Assembly: GCA_018241225.1 (NCBI GenBank)
Contig: JAFEEG010000007.1
Location: forward strand, 1-64,000
Length of the DNA: 64,000 nt
Source of the DNA: Pseudomonadota bacterium
GTDB taxonomy: Bacteria > Pseudomonadota > Gammaproteobacteria > Burkholderiales > Burkholderiaceae_C
Direction: 5' to 3'
Position numbers and translations under genes: made by a program. The notes under the pieces were generated by a model. That model searched no databases. It saw only the letters and a program-made list of their open reading frames with translations, and was not told the origin of the DNA. Positions 19,949-32,648 of the stretch are shown one piece after another. Numbering within the stretch: position 1 is the first letter of the stretch; the number at the start of each line of letters is the position of its first letter.

Positions 19949-20473
19949 ATGGCCTTGTACGAACTGGACGGCGTCGCCCCCCAACTGGGCCAGGGCGCCT
20001 GGGTGGCCGACAGCGCGCAACTCATCGGCAACGTGATACTGGGTGAGAACGCCAGCGTGTGGTTCGGCACCGTGGTGCGTGGCGACAACGAGCCCATCCG
20101 GATCGGCCGCAATTCCAACGTGCAGGACATGTCGACCCTGCATTCGGACGCCGGCGTTCCGCTCACACTGGGCGAAAACGTCACGATCGGCCACATGGTC
20201 ATGCTCCACGGCTGCACCATCGGCGACAACTCGCTCATCGGGATTGGCGCGGTGGTCTTGAACAAGGCACGCATCGGCCGCAACTGCATCGTTGGTGCCG
20301 GCAGCGTGGTCACCGAGGGCAAGGAGTTTCCAGACAACTCGCTCATCCTCGGCGCGCCGGCCAAGGTGGTGCGCACGCTGGACGAGGCCTCGGCCGAGCG
20401 CCTGCGCGCCAATGCACAACACTACGTCGACAACAGCGAGCGCTTCCGCAAGGGCTTGAAGAAGGTCGGCTGA
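19949..20473 (+). CDS. gamma-carbonic-anhydrase-like hexapeptide-repeat protein (YrdA family)
   Basis: 174 residues of left-handed beta-helix repeats (LIGNVILGENASVWFGTVVRG, then IGHMVMLHGCTIGDNSLIG). The three zinc-binding histidines appear as LHSDAG, TIGHMV and MLHGC, in the order usual for gamma-class enzymes. YrdA-like proteins are cytoplasmic trimers; catalytic carbonic anhydrase activity is variable in the family. It starts 44 bases from the divergent DUF455 gene and precedes hslO by 14 bases. Confidence 0.9.
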   Translation: MALYELDGVAPQLGQGAWVADSAQLIGNVILGENASVWFGTVVRGDNEPIRIGRNSNVQDMSTLHSDAGVPLTLGENVTIGHMVMLHGCTIGDNSLIGIGAVVLNKARIGRNCIVGAGSVVTEGKEFPDNSLILGAPAKVVRTLDEASAERLRANAQHYVDNSERFRKGLKKVG

Positions 20474-20487
20474 CGAGGATTTCCGTC

Positions 20488-21495
20488 TTGAGCGAACTGC
20501 ACAAATTCCTGTTCGAGGGCCTGCCCGTGCGCGGCATGATCGTGCGCCTGACCGACGCCTGGCAGGAGATACTGGCCCGCCGGGCCTCCAACACCACCAC
20601 CGGCGCCTATCCCACCCCGGTGGCCGAGCTGCTCGGTGAGATGACGGCCGCGGCCGCGCTCATGCAGGCCAACATCAAGTTCAAAGGCTCGCTCATCCTG
20701 CAGATCTTCGGCGACGGGCCGGTCAAGGTCACGGTGGCCGAAGCCAAGCCCGACCTGAGCGTGCGCAGCACGGCCACCGTCACGGGTGAGGTCTCGGCCG
20801 ATGCGCACCTGCCGCAGATGGTCAACCTGCATGGCCGCGGGCGTTGCGCCATCACGCTGGAGCCGGCCGAGCGCGTGCCGGGCCAGCAGACCTACCAGGG
20901 GGTGGTGCCGTTGGTGGATGAGCACGGCAAGCCCCTGGTCAAGCTCAACGAGGTGCTGCAGCACTACATGCTGCAAAGCGAGCAGCTGGATACCACGCTG
21001 GTGCTGGCTGCCGACGACAAGGTGGCAGCGGGCCTGCTGATCCAGCGCCTGCCGACCAAGGGCGTGGCCAATCTGGAGGGCACGCAAGACAGCGCAGCGG
21101 CGGTGCAGGGGATTTCGCTGGAAGACCGCATTGGCCACAACGAGGACTACAACCGCATCTCCATCCTGGCCAGCAGCCTCACGCGCGACGAACTGCTGGA
21201 ACTGGACGTGGACACCATCCTGCGCCGCCTGTTCTGGGAAGAAAAGCTCCTGCGCTTCGAGCCGCAGACCGGCATGCTGGGCCCGCGCTTTCGCTGTACC
21301 TGCAGCCGCGAGCGCGTGGCCGGCATGATCCGCGGCCTGGGCGTGCAGGAGGCCGAGGAAATTCTGGCCGAGCGCGGCGACATCGAGGTCGGCTGCGATT
21401 TCTGCGGCAAGCAATACCGCTTCGACGCGGTGGATGCGGCGCAGATCTTCACCGCGCCCAAGGACCAACTGCCGGGCAGCCCGACCGTTCAGTAG
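20488..21495 (+). CDS. hslO: Hsp33 redox-regulated chaperone
   Basis: 335 residues from a TTG codon at 20488, with GAGGA eight bases ahead; no ATG fits the conserved SELHKFLFEGLPVRGMIVRL opening. The C-terminal zinc switch is complete: Cys270-x-Cys272 and Cys303-x-x-Cys306. Oxidation of these cysteines releases zinc and turns on holdase activity under oxidative and heat stress. It is probably co-transcribed with the carbonic-anhydrase-like gene. Confidence 0.94.
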   Translation: MSELHKFLFEGLPVRGMIVRLTDAWQEILARRASNTTTGAYPTPVAELLGEMTAAAALMQANIKFKGSLILQIFGDGPVKVTVAEAKPDLSVRSTATVTGEVSADAHLPQMVNLHGRGRCAITLEPAERVPGQQTYQGVVPLVDEHGKPLVKLNEVLQHYMLQSEQLDTTLVLAADDKVAAGLLIQRLPTKGVANLEGTQDSAAAVQGISLEDRIGHNEDYNRISILASSLTRDELLELDVDTILRRLFWEEKLLRFEPQTGMLGPRFRCTCSRERVAGMIRGLGVQEAEEILAERGDIEVGCDFCGKQYRFDAVDAAQIFTAPKDQLPGSPTVQ

Positions 21496-21508
21496 CAGCC
21501 TGTGGGCC

Positions 21509-22915
21509 CTAGCCCGCGCGGCGGGCGAGCACCGAGTGGTGCCGCCCGTAGCCGAAGTAGATGACCAGGCCAACGGCCAGCCAGATCACCAGGCGCAGCC
21601 AGGTGTCCAGCGGCAGCGCGCTCATCAGCAGCGCGCACATGGCGATGCCGATGATGGGAACAATGGGCACGCCCGGCACGCGGAACGGCCGGTGCGCCTC
21701 GGCCTCGGTGCGTCGCAGGTGCATCACCGCGGCGCACACCAGCACGAAGGCGAACAGGGTGCCGATGCTCACCATTTCGCCCAGCACGTGGATGGGAAAC
21801 AGGCCCGCAATGGCCGCCACCACCACGCCGATCCAGATCTGGCTGAGGTAGGGCGTGCCGGTCTTGGCATGCACGCGCGAAAACACCGACGGCAGCAGGC
21901 CGTCGCCGGCCATCGTGAAGAAGATGCGGCTCTGGCCATACAGCAGCACGAGGATCACCGTGGTCAGGCCTGCCAGCGCGCCGAACTTGACCAGCAGCGA
22001 CAACCAGGGCTGCCCGATGACGTCGATGCCCAGCGCGATGGGGTCGGGCACGTTGAGCTTCTGATAGGGCACCAGGCCCGTCAGCACCGCGGCCACTGCC
22101 ACGTAGAGCAAGGTGCAGACCAGCAGCGAGCCCAGGATGCCCAGCGGCATGTCGCGCTGGGGGTTGCGCGCCTCTTGCGCGGCGGTGGACACGGCATCGA
22201 ATCCGATGAAGGCGAAGAACACCACCGATGCCCCTCGCAGCACGCCAGACAGGCCGAACTCCCCGAAGTTTCCGGTGTTGTCGGGAATGAAGGGCGTCCA
22301 GTGGTTGGCGTTGACCGCGCCGATGCCGAAGCCGATGAACGCGATCACCACCACCAGCTTGATGAGCACCATCAGGTTGTTCAGCCGGGCCGACTCACGC
22401 GTGCCCATGACCAGCATGAGCGTGAGCAGCCCCACGATCAACGCGGCAGGCACGTTGAACACGGCATGGATGGTGCTGCCGTCCTTCAGTTGCACCGCGC
22501 CTGGCGCGTGCGTGAACTCGGGCGGCAGGTGAAGGCCGAACTGCGCCAGCAGGCTGACGAGATAGCCCGACCAACCCACCGCAACGGTGGCGGCGCCCAT
22601 GGAGTATTCGAGCACCAGGTCCCAACCGATGGTCCAGGCCGCCAGCTCGCCCAGCGTGGCATAGGTGTACGTGTAGGTGCTGCCGCTGGCCGGAATGAGT
22701 GCGGCCAACTCGGCATAGCAAAGGCCGACGAAGGCGCATGCAAAGCCGGCGAGCATGAAGGAGAGCATCACGCCTGGCCCCGCGTACTTGGCCGCCGCCG
22801 TTCCGGTGAGCACGAAGATGCCCGCGCCGATGATGGCGCCCACGCCGAGCGCGGTGATGCTGAAAGGTCCCAGCGTCTTGTTGAGGGCGTGCTTGCCAGC
22901 CTGCGCGCTGCCCAC
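21509..22915 (-). CDS. APC-family amino acid permease
   Basis: 468 residues with about twelve or more membrane helices. The APC hallmark ITALGVGAIIGAGIFVLTG is near the start, EYSMGAATVAVGWSGY and FFAFIGFDAVSTAAQEARNP follow, resembling the cationic amino acid transporter branch (YfnA/CAT type). The only in-frame start is a GTG at 22915 with no ribosome site. A strong GGGAGGAG site with ATG lies at 22946, one base out of frame, so the gene may carry a frameshift near its start or the start is unusual. Confidence 0.85.
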   Translation of the reverse strand: MGSAQAGKHALNKTLGPFSITALGVGAIIGAGIFVLTGTAAAKYAGPGVMLSFMLAGFACAFVGLCYAELAALIPASGSTYTYTYATLGELAAWTIGWDLVLEYSMGAATVAVGWSGYLVSLLAQFGLHLPPEFTHAPGAVQLKDGSTIHAVFNVPAALIVGLLTLMLVMGTRESARLNNLMVLIKLVVVIAFIGFGIGAVNANHWTPFIPDNTGNFGEFGLSGVLRGASVVFFAFIGFDAVSTAAQEARNPQRDMPLGILGSLLVCTLLYVAVAAVLTGLVPYQKLNVPDPIALGIDVIGQPWLSLLVKFGALAGLTTVILVLLYGQSRIFFTMAGDGLLPSVFSRVHAKTGTPYLSQIWIGVVVAAIAGLFPIHVLGEMVSIGTLFAFVLVCAAVMHLRRTEAEAHRPFRVPGVPIVPIIGIAMCALLMSALPLDTWLRLVIWLAVGLVIYFGYGRHHSVLARRAG

Positions 22916-23056
22916 GATGTCGCGCGCGCCACTGCACTTGGTGCATGTTGACTCCTCCCTGTTTTATGAGTCTTGAAACGCACACTGCGCGATCCGTGCC
23001 CTGCATCTGCGGCAGGTTGTGCACTGGGTGCCGTGTTGCGCTAGGCCATCATAAGA

Positions 23057-23503
23057 CTAGGTCGGTTCGTCGGCGGCGCCCCTTTTTGCGCGCTTTTGCA
23101 ACAGATCTTTGAACAGATTGTGTTCGCACTCCGAGTCGGAGCACTTGTCGCAAGACCAGCGCCAGCGCGCTGTAGAACCGGCACGTGAATCGGGCGACGG
23201 CGCCAGGCCCAGCAGCGGCTCGACGAGCCGCCAGGCTGCGTCCAGGCGCGCCTGCGCATCGCCATGCAACACCGAGAACGCAATGCCGGCCTGCGCGAGC
23301 CATTCGCGCCAGCGCAGCCCTTGCGCATCTTCGTCGGCCGACGATGCCAGCAGCAGGACCAGGGCAGGGGATTGCAGTTGCGCGCCGTCTTCGATCGCCT
23401 GCGCGCAGAACGGGCTGTCTTGCAGGCGCAGCGCGAGCGCGTGCACCAGCGCAAGGCGGTTGTCGCGCTCGCCGCCGAGCAATGCAATCTGCTGCTTTGA
23501 CAT
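23057..23503 (-). CDS. hypothetical protein with a C-terminal CxxC/CxC motif
   Basis: 148 residues. No signal peptide. The N-terminal 100 residues are Leu/Ala-rich alpha-beta, with IALLGGERDNRLALVHALAL at the start; the C-terminal part has SCDKCSDSECEHNLF, a possible metal site with three cysteines and a histidine. I do not recognise the family. It lies after the ftsB terminator on the same strand and its start codon abuts the terminator's T-tract. Confidence 0.7.
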   Translation of the reverse strand: MSKQQIALLGGERDNRLALVHALALRLQDSPFCAQAIEDGAQLQSPALVLLLASSADEDAQGLRWREWLAQAGIAFSVLHGDAQARLDAAWRLVEPLLGLAPSPDSRAGSTARWRWSCDKCSDSECEHNLFKDLLQKRAKRGAADEPT

Positions 23504-23507
23504 GGGG

Positions 23508-23535
23508 AAAAGAAAAAGCGCCCCGCGGGGCGCCT
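23508..23535 (-). terminator. rho-independent terminator after ftsB
   Basis: On the minus strand a GCGCCCC-GC-GGGGCGC hairpin (23518-23533) is followed by TTTTTCTTTTCCCC. It sits six bases after the ftsB stop and closes the pyrG-kdsA-DUF1330-eno-ftsB unit. Confidence 0.85.
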
Positions 23536-23540
23536 TGAGT

Positions 23541-23816
23541 TCAACGCGTGATCTGCACGAACACTTCGTTGGGCTTGACCATGCCCAGCTCGGCGCGGGC
23601 GCGTTCCTCGACCATTTCCAGGCCTTCCTGGAGATCGCGCACTTCGGAGGCCAGCCGTTCGTTGGCCTGCGCGGCGCGCGTGTTCGCGTCCTGGAGCTTG
23701 GTCAATGCCTCGCGCTGCTTGGCCACGTCGGGCACGCTGCCACGCCCGGTCCACAGTTGAAACTGCAGAACCAGGAGCAGCAGGACCAGGATGATCGGGA
23801 CAACGCGCGAGCGCAT
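23541..23816 (-). CDS. ftsB: cell division protein FtsB
   Basis: 91 residues: a single N-terminal membrane helix (residues 5-22, VVPIILVLLLLVLQFQLW), then a periplasmic leucine-zipper-like coiled coil (about 30-70) and the ERARAELGMVKPNEVFVQ tail typical of FtsB/DivIC. It forms the FtsQLB complex that triggers septal peptidoglycan synthesis. As in many proteobacteria it lies directly after eno, 29 bases away, and is the last gene before a terminator. Confidence 0.93.
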   Translation of the reverse strand: MRSRVVPIILVLLLLVLQFQLWTGRGSVPDVAKQREALTKLQDANTRAAQANERLASEVRDLQEGLEMVEERARAELGMVKPNEVFVQITR

Positions 23817-23845
23817 GGAAGCCGGCCTGCGGAGTCAGCCGGTGA

Positions 23846-25476
<1,631 letters not shown>

Positions 25477-25495
25477 GGCGTTCGCTGCTCTTTCT

Positions 25496-26353
25496 TCAGG
25501 CTTGGAAGTTGTTTTCGAGGAAGGGCGTCTTCTTGGTGATGCGGTCCAGGGCGACCAGCGTTTCCAGAAGCGCCTTCATGTGCTTGAGCGGCACGGCGTT
25601 GGGGCCGTCACTCAGGGCCTTGTTCGGATCAGGGTGCGTTTCCATGAACAGGCCCGATATGCCCACCGCCACCGCGGCGCGCGAGAGCACTGGCACCATC
25701 TCGCGCTGGCCGCCCGAACTGGTGCCCTGGCCGCCGGGCAACTGCACCGAGTGCGTGGCGTCGAACACCACCGGGGCACCCGTCTCGCGCATGATGGCCA
25801 GGCTGCGCATGTCGCTCACCAGGTTGTTGTAGCCGAAGCTGGCGCCGCGCTCGCAGGCCATGAAGCTGTCTTCGGGCAGGCCGGCTTCGCGCGCGGCGTC
25901 GCGGGCCTTGTCGATGACGTTCTTCATCTCGTGCGGCGAGAGGAACTGGCCCTTCTTGATGTTGACCGGCTTGCCCGACTGCGCCGCGGCGCGGATGAAG
26001 TCGGTCTGGCGGCACAGGAAGGCAGGCGTCTGCAGCACGTCGACCACCTTGGCGGCCTCGGTGATGTCGTCCTCGTTGTGCACGTCGGTGAGCACCGGCA
26101 GGCCCAGCTCGCGCTTGACCTTGGCCAGGATGTCCAGGCCCTTTTCGCGGCCCGGGCCCCGAAAGCTCGAGCCCGAGCTGCGGTTGGCCTTGTCGAAGCT
26201 GCTCTTGAAGATGAAGGGAATGCCCAGCGAGGAAGTGATTTCCTTGAGCGTGCCGGCGGTGTCCATCTGCAGCTGCTCGGACTCCACCACGCAGGGGCCG
26301 GCGATCAGGAAGAAGGGCTTGTCCAGCCCGATGTCGAATCCGGTGAGTTTCAT
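25496..26353 (-). CDS. kdsA: 3-deoxy-D-manno-octulosonate 8-phosphate synthase
   Basis: 285 residues from the ATG at 26353. The [19 protein letters not shown] opening, [12 protein letters not shown] near residue 55 and GLPVLTDVH are the KDO-8-P synthase blocks. It condenses phosphoenolpyruvate with arabinose 5-phosphate, making the precursor of the lipopolysaccharide inner core. It follows pyrG by 34 bases; CTP made by PyrG is later used to activate KDO. Confidence 0.97.
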   Translation of the reverse strand: MKLTGFDIGLDKPFFLIAGPCVVESEQLQMDTAGTLKEITSSLGIPFIFKSSFDKANRSSGSSFRGPGREKGLDILAKVKRELGLPVLTDVHNEDDITEAAKVVDVLQTPAFLCRQTDFIRAAAQSGKPVNIKKGQFLSPHEMKNVIDKARDAAREAGLPEDSFMACERGASFGYNNLVSDMRSLAIMRETGAPVVFDATHSVQLPGGQGTSSGGQREMVPVLSRAAVAVGISGLFMETHPDPNKALSDGPNAVPLKHMKALLETLVALDRITKKTPFLENNFQA

Positions 26354-26387
26354 GCGCTCTCCGCTGTGCTGAGCTCGAAGGCTGCCC

Positions 26388-28184
<1,797 letters not shown>

Positions 28185-28186
28185 CT

Positions 28187-29413
28187 ATGCAAGATCTTGC
28201 CGGCAAGCACATCGTTCTGGGTCTCACGGGCGGCGTGGCCTGCTACAAATCGGCCGAGCTGTGCCGACTCATGGTCAAGGTCGGCGCCTCCGTGCAGGTG
28301 GTCATGACCGAGGCGGCCACCCAGTTCATCACCCCGGTGACCATGCAGGCGCTGTCTGGCCGCCCCGTGTACGTCTCCCAATGGGACGTGCGCGAGCCCA
28401 ACAACATGCCGCACATCAACCTCAGCCGCGAGGCCGATGCCATCGTGCTGGCGCCGTGCAGCGCCGACTTCATTGCACGGCTGGTGCAGGGGCGCTCCGA
28501 CGAGCTGCTCAGCCTCATGTGCCTGGCGCGGCCCATCGACAGGGTGCCGCTGCTGCTGGCCCCTGCCATGAACCGAGAGATGTGGTCGCACCCGGCCACG
28601 CTGCGCAACCTCGCGCAGGTGCAGGCCGACGGTGCCATTGCCCTGGGCGTGGGCACCGGCGCGCAGGCCTGCGGCGAAACCGGCGACGGCCGCATGCTGG
28701 AGCCGGCCGAGCTCATGGAAGACATCGTGGCCCACTTCCAGCCCAAGGTGCTCGCGGGCCAGCATGTGCTGGTCACGGCCGGGCCCACCTTCGAGGCCAT
28801 GGACCCGATCCGCGGCATCACCAACCATTCCTCGGGCAAGATGGGCTTTGCCATTGCCCGGGCGGCGCGCGAGGCCGGAGCGCGGGTCACGCTGGTGGCA
28901 GGCCCCGTGCACCTGGCCACGCCGCGCGGCGTGAGCCGCATCGACGTGCAGTCGGCGCAGCAGATGCTTGCCGCCTCGCAGGCCGCGGCCCAGGAAGCCA
29001 GTGTCTTCGTTGCCACCGCGGCGGTGGCCGACTGGCGGCCCGCCACCCACAGCACCCAGAAGATCAAGAAGGACGGCAGCGGCAAGACGCCCACGCTCGC
29101 CTTCACCGAAAACCCCGACATCCTGCTGACGCTGGCGCAAAGCGAGCGCTCGAAAAAGGGCCAGCTGTATTGCGTGGGCTTCGCGGCCGAGAGCGAGAAC
29201 CTGGTGGAACACGCCAAGGCCAAGCGCCTGCGCAAGGGCATTCCGCTCCTGGTGGGCAACATCGGCCCACTCACCTTCGGGCAGGACCACAACAGCCTGC
29301 TGCTGGTCGACGAAGCCGGTGTGCGCGAATTGCCGCGTGCGCCCAAGCAGGTGCTGGCGCGCGAGCTCATCGCGGAAATCGCGGCGCGCCTGCCCGACTG
29401 GAAGCCGGCCTGA
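28187..29413 (+). CDS. coaBC: bifunctional phosphopantothenoylcysteine decarboxylase / phosphopantothenate-cysteine ligase
   Basis: 408 residues. The N-terminal CoaC flavoprotein half has [15 protein letters not shown] and the PAMN motif (PAMNREMW, near residue 126); the C-terminal CoaB half starts at about residue 190 with [20 protein letters not shown] and has AAVADWRP and the KIKKDG lysine region. It makes 4'-phosphopantetheine in coenzyme A synthesis. A small gene and dut follow, in the order common in proteobacteria (coaBC-dut). Confidence 0.97.
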   Translation: MQDLAGKHIVLGLTGGVACYKSAELCRLMVKVGASVQVVMTEAATQFITPVTMQALSGRPVYVSQWDVREPNNMPHINLSREADAIVLAPCSADFIARLVQGRSDELLSLMCLARPIDRVPLLLAPAMNREMWSHPATLRNLAQVQADGAIALGVGTGAQACGETGDGRMLEPAELMEDIVAHFQPKVLAGQHVLVTAGPTFEAMDPIRGITNHSSGKMGFAIARAAREAGARVTLVAGPVHLATPRGVSRIDVQSAQQMLAASQAAAQEASVFVATAAVADWRPATHSTQKIKKDGSGKTPTLAFTENPDILLTLAQSERSKKGQLYCVGFAAESENLVEHAKAKRLRKGIPLLVGNIGPLTFGQDHNSLLLVDEAGVRELPRAPKQVLARELIAEIAARLPDWKPA

Positions 29414-29426
29414 CGGGACTGCGGCC

Positions 29427-29774
29427 ATGCACCCCTCCTGGGACACACCGCCCAACGGCGACTTCGCCAGCTATGTCGAGCGCCTGACCGCGCAGGCGGC
29501 TCAGCGCCAGCTGATGGCGCAGCGCGCCAGCCAGCACGCCGTACAGTCCTTCGATGCGCCTGCACCCGCAAGCCTGGAGGCCGAATCCACTGGTCTGCAC
29601 ACCGGAGCCGACCCCGCGTCGGCCGAGCGAGCGCGTGCATTGTTCGCGCCGCCCGGCATGCAATTTCCAACCGAACACCCGCTCACGCGCGGCCTGCGCC
29701 AACTCGTCAAGAAGCTCGAAAGCAATCTTCAGGACATGGCCAGGCAGCAACAGCAACAGCAAAAGAAAAAATGA
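29427..29774 (+). CDS. small hypothetical protein between coaBC and dut
   Basis: 115 residues from the ATG at 29427, 13 bases after coaBC. It is hydrophilic and Gln/Ala-rich with a likely helical N-terminus ([20 protein letters not shown]) and a C-terminal helix ending in a poly-Gln and Lys tail. Its stop overlaps the dut start (ATGA), implying coupling. I do not recognise the family; it looks like a lineage-specific operon passenger. Confidence 0.75.
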   Translation: MHPSWDTPPNGDFASYVERLTAQAAQRQLMAQRASQHAVQSFDAPAPASLEAESTGLHTGADPASAERARALFAPPGMQFPTEHPLTRGLRQLVKKLESNLQDMARQQQQQQKKK

Positions 29775-30217
29775 GAATCGACGTCAAAATCCTCGACCCC
29801 CGCATGAGCGAACAACTGCCGGCCTACGCCACGCCCGGCAGCGCCGGCCTGGACCTTCGCGCCTGCCTCGATGCGCCCATCACCCTGGAGCCCAACGGCT
29901 GGCAACTGGTGGGCACAGGCATTGCCATCCACCTGGCCGACCCGGGCTATGCCGCGCTGATCCTTCCGCGCTCGGGCCTGGGCCACAAGCACGGCATCGT
30001 GCTGGGCAACCTGGTGGGCCTGATCGACAGCGACTACCAGGGCGAGCTGAAGGTCAGCGCCTGGAACCGCAGCAATGTGCCCTTCGTGCTGCAACCCATG
30101 GAGCGGCTGGCCCAGCTGGTCATCGTTCCGGTGGTGCAGGCCCGCTTCAACGTGGTGGACGAATTTCCGCCCAGCGAGCGTGGTGAAGGCGGCTACGGCT
30201 CGACCGGCAAGCACTGA
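29771..30217 (+). CDS. dut: deoxyuridine 5'-triphosphate nucleotidohydrolase (dUTPase)
   Basis: 148 residues with all five trimeric dUTPase motifs in order: [36 protein letters not shown] and the C-terminal lid [10 protein letters not shown]. It hydrolyses dUTP to dUMP and keeps uracil out of DNA. It starts four bases inside the preceding small gene. Confidence 0.97.
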   Translation: MRIDVKILDPRMSEQLPAYATPGSAGLDLRACLDAPITLEPNGWQLVGTGIAIHLADPGYAALILPRSGLGHKHGIVLGNLVGLIDSDYQGELKVSAWNRSNVPFVLQPMERLAQLVIVPVVQARFNVVDEFPPSERGEGGYGSTGKH

Positions 30218-30358
30218 CGCCGGGCGCGCACCGAGTTGTTTCCGAGAAGTAAAGGTGGGAACCTGCCCCGCGGGCTTGTGCTCGAAATTGACAGAAGATG
30301 CGTTGTGTCAACAGCGCGATTTGCAGCGCATTGACCTGACAACGAGGAGCACTCCATC

Positions 30359-30877
30359 ATGAAAAACATGCTCAACAAGATGGGCACGCTTGGCCGCCTG
30401 GGGCTGGGTGCCGCAGCCCTGGCTGCGCTCACCGCCTGCGTGGCGCCTGCCCCCTACTACCAGCAGACCACCACCTATCCCTACGAGCCGGCGCCTTCCT
30501 ACCCGGTCGTCGGCACGCCCGTGCCGCACGCGTCCTATGGCCGCGTGGTCAACATCGAAGTGCTCCAGTCGCAAAGCGCGGGCGCGCCCCCGAGCGGCCT
30601 GGGTGCTGTTGCCGGTGGCGTGGTGGGCGGCGTGCTGGGCCACCAGGTGGGTGGCGGGCGCGGCAATACCGTGGCCACCGTGCTGGGCGCGGTGGGTGGC
30701 GCAGTGGCGGGCAACGCCATCGAGGCCAACACGCGCGCACCACGCGTCTACCAGAGCTATCGCGTCTCGATCCAGACGGACAACGGCACCTACCGTGCCT
30801 TTGACGTCCAGAGTCCGGGCGACCTGCGCGTGGGCGACCGTGTGCGCATCGACGGCAACCAGATCTCGCGGGTCTGA
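30359..30877 (+). CDS. glycine-zipper 2TM outer-membrane lipoprotein (SlyB/Pcp-like)
   Basis: 172 residues with GAGGAG-type ribosome site (ACGAGGAGC) ahead. A lipoprotein signal ends in ALTAC (Cys27). After a Pro/Tyr-rich linker, the glycine zipper GAVAGGVVGGVLGHQVGGGR and GAVGGAVAGNAIE occupy about residues 80-123, then a small beta domain. Proteins of this type sit in the outer membrane and affect envelope integrity. A bidirectional terminator follows. Confidence 0.88.
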   Translation: MKNMLNKMGTLGRLGLGAAALAALTACVAPAPYYQQTTTYPYEPAPSYPVVGTPVPHASYGRVVNIEVLQSQSAGAPPSGLGAVAGGVVGGVLGHQVGGGRGNTVATVLGAVGGAVAGNAIEANTRAPRVYQSYRVSIQTDNGTYRAFDVQSPGDLRVGDRVRIDGNQISRV

Positions 30878-30895
30878 GCCGCTGTTGGGCTCCAA

Positions 30896-30930
30896 TGAAA
30901 AAAGCCGGGCATTGCCCGGCTTTTTTTGTT
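30896..30930. terminator. bidirectional rho-independent terminator
   Basis: AAAGCCGGGC-ATT-GCCCGGCTTT hairpin (30901-30923), preceded by AAA and followed by a T-run, between the convergent glycine-zipper lipoprotein and slyD genes. Confidence 0.92.
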
Positions 30931-30948
30931 TGTGCGCTAGCGCGTCGC

Positions 30949-31473
30949 TCAATGCAGCGTGTCGCTGCCCGGCGCCATGGGCTGCACCTTGAAGAAGCCG
31001 GTGCCCGCCGTACCGCGGCCGATTTCATCTTCGGTGGCTTCGCGAACAGCTTCCACCTTGAGCTCCAGCCGCAGCGCAATGCCGGCCAGCGGGTGGTTGC
31101 CGTCGAGCACCACGTGTTCCGGGTAGATCTCGGTCACGGTGTAGAGCAGGTTGGCCGGCAGGGTGCCGCTGTTGCCCTTGGGCAGCGCGGAGCCGTCGAA
31201 GGTCATGCCTTCTTCCAGCTCTTGCGGGAAGATGTTGCGCGGCTCGAGGAAGACGAACTCTTCGTCGTAGTCGCCGAAAGCCTGTTCAGGCTCCAGGTGC
31301 AGCTGCAACTGGGCGCCGGGCTCGTGGCCCTGCAGTGCGGCCTCGATGGGTTTGAGCAGGTCGTCGCCGCCCACCAGGAACTCCACCGGCTCGTCCAGCT
31401 CGTCGAGCAGTTCGCCCAGCGTGTCCTTGAGTTTCCAGGTCAGCGCGACCACGCATTGTTCAGTGATTTCCAT
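30949..31473 (-). CDS. slyD: FKBP-type peptidyl-prolyl isomerase, SlyD-like
   Basis: 174 residues. The FKBP part carries FLVGGDDLLKPIEAALQGHEPG and the inserted-flap region LEPEQAFGDYDEEFVFLEP, then the closing DGNHPLAGIALRLELKV, typical of SlyD. The long His/Cys-rich metal tail of E. coli SlyD is missing; the C-terminus is only a short tail. It should speed prolyl isomerisation and act as a folding chaperone in the cytoplasm. It is divergent from roxA with 14 bases between starts. Confidence 0.9.
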   Translation of the reverse strand: MEITEQCVVALTWKLKDTLGELLDELDEPVEFLVGGDDLLKPIEAALQGHEPGAQLQLHLEPEQAFGDYDEEFVFLEPRNIFPQELEEGMTFDGSALPKGNSGTLPANLLYTVTEIYPEHVVLDGNHPLAGIALRLELKVEAVREATEDEIGRGTAGTGFFKVQPMAPGSDTLH

Positions 31474-31487
31474 ACGAGAATTGTCCC

Positions 31488-32648
31488 ATGGACATCAACA
31501 CGCCACTGGCGCTTCTTGGCGGCATCAGCCCGCAGCAATTCATGCGCCGTTACTGGCAGAAAAAGCCGCTTCTGATTCGCGGTGCCATTGCCGACATGGT
31601 GCCACCGATCCCGCGTGCGCAATTGTTCGACCTTGCTGGCCAAGAGGGCGTTGAGTCGCGCCTCATCCAGCACGGCGGCAAGAAGGGCGCCGGCTGGAGC
31701 CTGCGCCACGGCCCCTTCGCTCGCCGCTCGCTGCCGCCCACCACCCGCGCTGGCTGGACCCTGCTGGTGCAGGGTGTCGACCTGCACCACGAAGGCATCC
31801 ACGCCCTGCTCAACCAGTTCCGCTTTCTGCCCGATGCGCGGCTGGACGACCTGATGATCAGCTACGCCAGCGACCAGGGCGGCGTGGGCCCGCATTTCGA
31901 CAGCTACGACGTGTTCCTGCTGCAGGCCGCGGGCAAGCGTCGCTGGTCGATCGGGCGGCAAAAGGACATGCGGCTGCAGCAAGGCGTGCCGCTGAAGATC
32001 CTGGAACGCTTCGAGCCTGAAGAGACCTTTGTGCTCGAGCCCGGCGACATGCTGTATCTGCCGCCTCGCTACGCGCACGACGGCGTGGCCGAGGGCACCG
32101 ATTGCATGACCTACTCCATCGGCCTGCGCTCGCCCGCCAAGCGCCACCTGGGCGCCGATCTGCTGGCGCGTGTGGCAGAGGCGCATGCCGAAGAGCTGGA
32201 GCACGCGGTCGTCGCACAGGCGGCGCACACGCACTACCGCGATCCTGGCCAGCCGGCTGTCGATGCGCCCGCCGCCATGCCCGAAGCCTTGCTGGCCTTT
32301 GCCCGCGAAGCGGTGGCCCTGGCGCTGCAAGCGCCCGATGCCATAGAACGTGCGTTGGGCGAGACCATGACCGAGCCCAAGGCCAACGTGTGGTTCGACG
32401 ATGAAGAAGATGTGCCTGCGCAGCCCTGGCAGCGCGTGGTGCTCGACCGCCGCACGCGCATGCTCTACGACGCGCGCCACATCTACATCAACGGCGAGAG
32501 CTTTCTGGCGGGTGGTCGCGACGCCACGCTGATGCGGCGCCTGGCCGACCGGCGCGAACTGCACGCGAAGGACCTGGCGCGCGCAAGTGACGACGCGAAG
32601 GATCTCTTGCACGACTGGTGCGAAGCGGGGTGGGCCCATGCCGAGTGA
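31488..32648 (+). CDS. roxA: ribosomal protein uL16 arginine hydroxylase (JmjC/cupin, RoxA/YcfD family)
   Basis: 386 residues. The YWQKKPLLIRGAI opening, iron ligands His136 and Asp138 in GPHFDSYD and His197 in RYAHDG define the 2-oxoglutarate oxygenase core; a dimerisation and winged-helix-like C-terminal part follows, with RRLADRREL near the end. YcfD-type enzymes hydroxylate an arginine of ribosomal protein L16 using oxygen and alpha-ketoglutarate. The stop overlaps the next gene by 11 bases. Confidence 0.9.
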   Translation: MDINTPLALLGGISPQQFMRRYWQKKPLLIRGAIADMVPPIPRAQLFDLAGQEGVESRLIQHGGKKGAGWSLRHGPFARRSLPPTTRAGWTLLVQGVDLHHEGIHALLNQFRFLPDARLDDLMISYASDQGGVGPHFDSYDVFLLQAAGKRRWSIGRQKDMRLQQGVPLKILERFEPEETFVLEPGDMLYLPPRYAHDGVAEGTDCMTYSIGLRSPAKRHLGADLLARVAEAHAEELEHAVVAQAAHTHYRDPGQPAVDAPAAMPEALLAFAREAVALALQAPDAIERALGETMTEPKANVWFDDEEDVPAQPWQRVVLDRRTRMLYDARHIYINGESFLAGGRDATLMRRLADRRELHAKDLARASDDAKDLLHDWCEAGWAHAE

